Below, one piece after another: positions 61,939 through 64,000 of a stretch of DNA of 64,000 nucleotides. The DNA is taken from positions 31,720,352 to 31,784,351 of the forward strand of contig NC_044601.1 of the NCBI RefSeq assembly GCF_901933205.1, written 5' to 3'. Every line of letters starts with the position of its first letter. The stretch's first letter is position 1. Position numbers and translations under genes: made by a program. A model generated the notes under the pieces. It did not search any database. It was not told the DNA's origin and saw only the letters and a list, made by a program, of their open reading frames with translations. The stretch is from Camarhynchus parvulus. Lineage: Eukaryota > Chordata > Aves > Passeriformes > Thraupidae.

Positions 61939-64000
61939 GTAAGATGACCTTGCATGCACCTGGCCTAGCACCTAGGCCTCCATCCAAGTCCCTGCTTCAT
62001 CTATTGCTTTTCATTCTCATTCCTTTCCTAAGATCTTCTTTCTTTCTTGGTAGCATCTTGGGTCCTACCTCTATACCTAACTTCATTTTTTAACAATTTT
62101 CCTATGCATATTCTTCTCATAACATTTCTCAAATCCTGATTCTGCCTTTAGCCTGTACAATGGTGATATTATTTATCCTGTTTCCAGATGTGTACCTTTC
62201 TGGTTGTGGATTTCCACTTCTTACAAGATCCTTTCTTAAACTTTTCTCATCTCCATCTGTAATTTTATCTTTGCCTTCAATGAGTTCTGTAATTAGATAC
62301 CTCCATGCTCTGTCTCCTTTATTTTCTCTGTCTCATCATCTCTTCTGTAGTCCATCTGTAATCCATTTGTTCTTCATTCTCATCCTGTATTCTAAAGTTA
62401 TTTCCCTCATTTGAATTATCTTCCTTCTGCAGCTCAGTTTTCAAGCTGTTCTCTCTTTTCTATTTCTAGCAGTATTTTACCCATGTCTCCTTTCTCCCTT
62501 TCGTTATTCCTTTGCTTTCACCTCTTTGGCCTTTTTTCTCTACCTCACAGCTTCTCACGTGTGGTACCTGTAGTTTCTTGAATTTGGGACTTCTATCCTT
62601 TTAACTCCTCCACAGAAGAATGCAATGAGTATGCTCTCAGCAGAAACCTTAATGCAGTCAGACCTTTTCAATTGTTATTACTTCTGTAGCATACTTTGCT
62701 TATTTACTCATGCTGTTATTTCTGTTGCATCAGTCGTGATTTTTGCTAGATAAAGAGCAGAACTGGATACCCTGACAACAACAGTAATGATCCAAAGAGC
62801 TGTCATCCTAAGGTACTTGCAGATGGGTGGAAAGTGTAGAAAGAAAAAAAGTTTTCCTGTGAAGGTATAGAATGCTGGCAGGATCTTAAAAAACCTCAAT
62901 TATTGCTACTATTTTGGGGCTACTATCATTTGGGGCCTTTATGTAGCATAATAAATGCACATTCTTGCAGCGCTTAACAGAATTTAGAATAGAAAGTGTA
63001 GTGGTGCTGGAGAGGGTTAATATCCTCCATAATTCTAGGGTTTGGGTGTAAATCACCGTAACCGCATGATAGATTTTTCCTTGTATTTCTTTCTGAATTT
63101 GAACATCTGACTTGCTCCATTGCTGATTCATGAAGATATGCCTTTTTATTTGTATGGCCATGAAGAGAAACCAGGTAAAATGTGGAAATTTTGACTGCTT
63201 ATTCATTTATCTATTTGAACTTATTCAAAAATCAGCACAAACTGAAAATGGTGGATTGACACCAAATAAAATATTTGTCTGCACTCCTGCAAAGTGAAAC
63301 CGCCAAGTTTCACACAACTCTAAGTGGTTGGCATCTAATTATTGATATTTTGTCAGATTTTCCGAAGCAAGGTAGTAGAATTAATTGTGGAGAAAATTAT
63401 TGGAAGTCAATTGATGGTGCTTTGAAAACAATTGGGTAAAAGAGTTTTGTGTTCATGAAAAGCATTTGACTTCTGTGCTCCTTCTTATTTTGAGAGTTTT
63501 ACTTCCTTCTACATTGTGTTTGGGTAAAATTAGGTGAGAAAATCTTTGTAAAGAAATTGGTAGAAATAATTATCACTTTTTATTGTGTCCCCTCAAAAGC
63601 CATGTACATCATTGCATGTCTATAGCACTTCTGATTTATTATATAAATTGATTCACTTTTTGGATAGATCCCAGTTTTTAGAGAGCCCTATTAGTAATTT
63701 TTGATTCTGTTAGACTTTACTAGGAATACCAGCTTATTCCAAAGCCTTTGGCCGTCTAAGCGTGCATGTGCCCAGATCATGTTCTCCATCTAGAATACTG
63801 CAGCTAAAACATAAAGTATTCTGTGTATCTCAGATAAAATTGTTAACTGTTGCTGTTGTTGACTAGTGTTGTCATGATCCTCAACTGCACTGTCCTGTTT
63901 GTGGTGAAATAGTTAAACAGCTGTTCTTCCTGAGAGTGTTGCTGTGTCAGGCATAGTTTTAAAAAATTGCATAGTGCTATTATGTCAAAGTTGTCATAAC
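61939..64000 (+). other. ADAMTS19: ADAMTS19 intron 2, 5' part (runs off the window)
   Basis: This begins at the donor GTAAGA after exon 2 and continues past the window edge. No reading frame resembling the next part of the ADAMTS19 prodomain was found, so exon 3 is presumed to lie beyond 64000. The first 650 bases are strongly pyrimidine-rich on the plus strand; the rest is AT-rich with nothing recognisable. Confidence 0.75.

Overview
The window looks like avian nuclear DNA. It carries fragments of CR1 LINEs in both orientations and several LTR sequences of the kind common in bird, especially songbird, genomes. The background is AT-rich and CpG-poor, with one very GC-rich CpG island. No bacterial or viral gene organisation is present. 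ADAMTS19, the one gene recognised here, lies near HINT1 and CHSY3 in human, and HINT1 is Z-linked in birds, so a Z-chromosome origin is a reasonable inference that the window itself cannot prove.

Layout. About 1-59,600 is a gene-poor intergenic stretch. I found no convincing coding gene in it. It holds CR1 fragments (6.9-7.6 kb +, 10.2-10.8 kb -, 17.7-17.9 kb +, 19.5-19.8 kb -, 32.4-32.9 kb -, 43.9-44.5 kb - interrupted by an LTR, 55.5 kb +). It also holds LTRs or LTR fragments at 33.0-33.7 kb (+), 38.7-38.9 kb and 39.4-40.0 kb (both -), 44.0-44.5 kb (+) and possibly 9.7-10.2 kb (-), plus microsatellites, short tandem duplications and four perfect hairpins. None of the LTRs is flanked by a recognisable gag-pol-env body.

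From about 59,600 to 60,470 there is a CpG island with Sp1-type GC boxes, a possible G-quadruplex and a CA-rich tract. It contains the first coding exon of ADAMTS19 (start at 60,267 or 60,285, donor after 60,351). A 976-bp intron follows, then a 611-bp second coding exon (61,328-61,938) encoding most of the N-terminal propeptide. Intron 2 runs off the right edge. The two exons join in phase and give 232 residues (signal peptide plus part of the prodomain). The metalloprotease, disintegrin and thrombospondin modules must lie beyond the window.

I found no evidence of a novel multi-gene system. The most interesting items are small: a CR1 copy with an internal deletion and a snap-back type inverted duplication, an LTR with a duplicated CCAAT/CACCC promoter block inserted in a CR1 tail, the ADAMTS19 start-codon ambiguity, an unexplained pair of minus-strand reading frames at 40.7-41.2 kb, and an exon-shaped segment at 53.5 kb.
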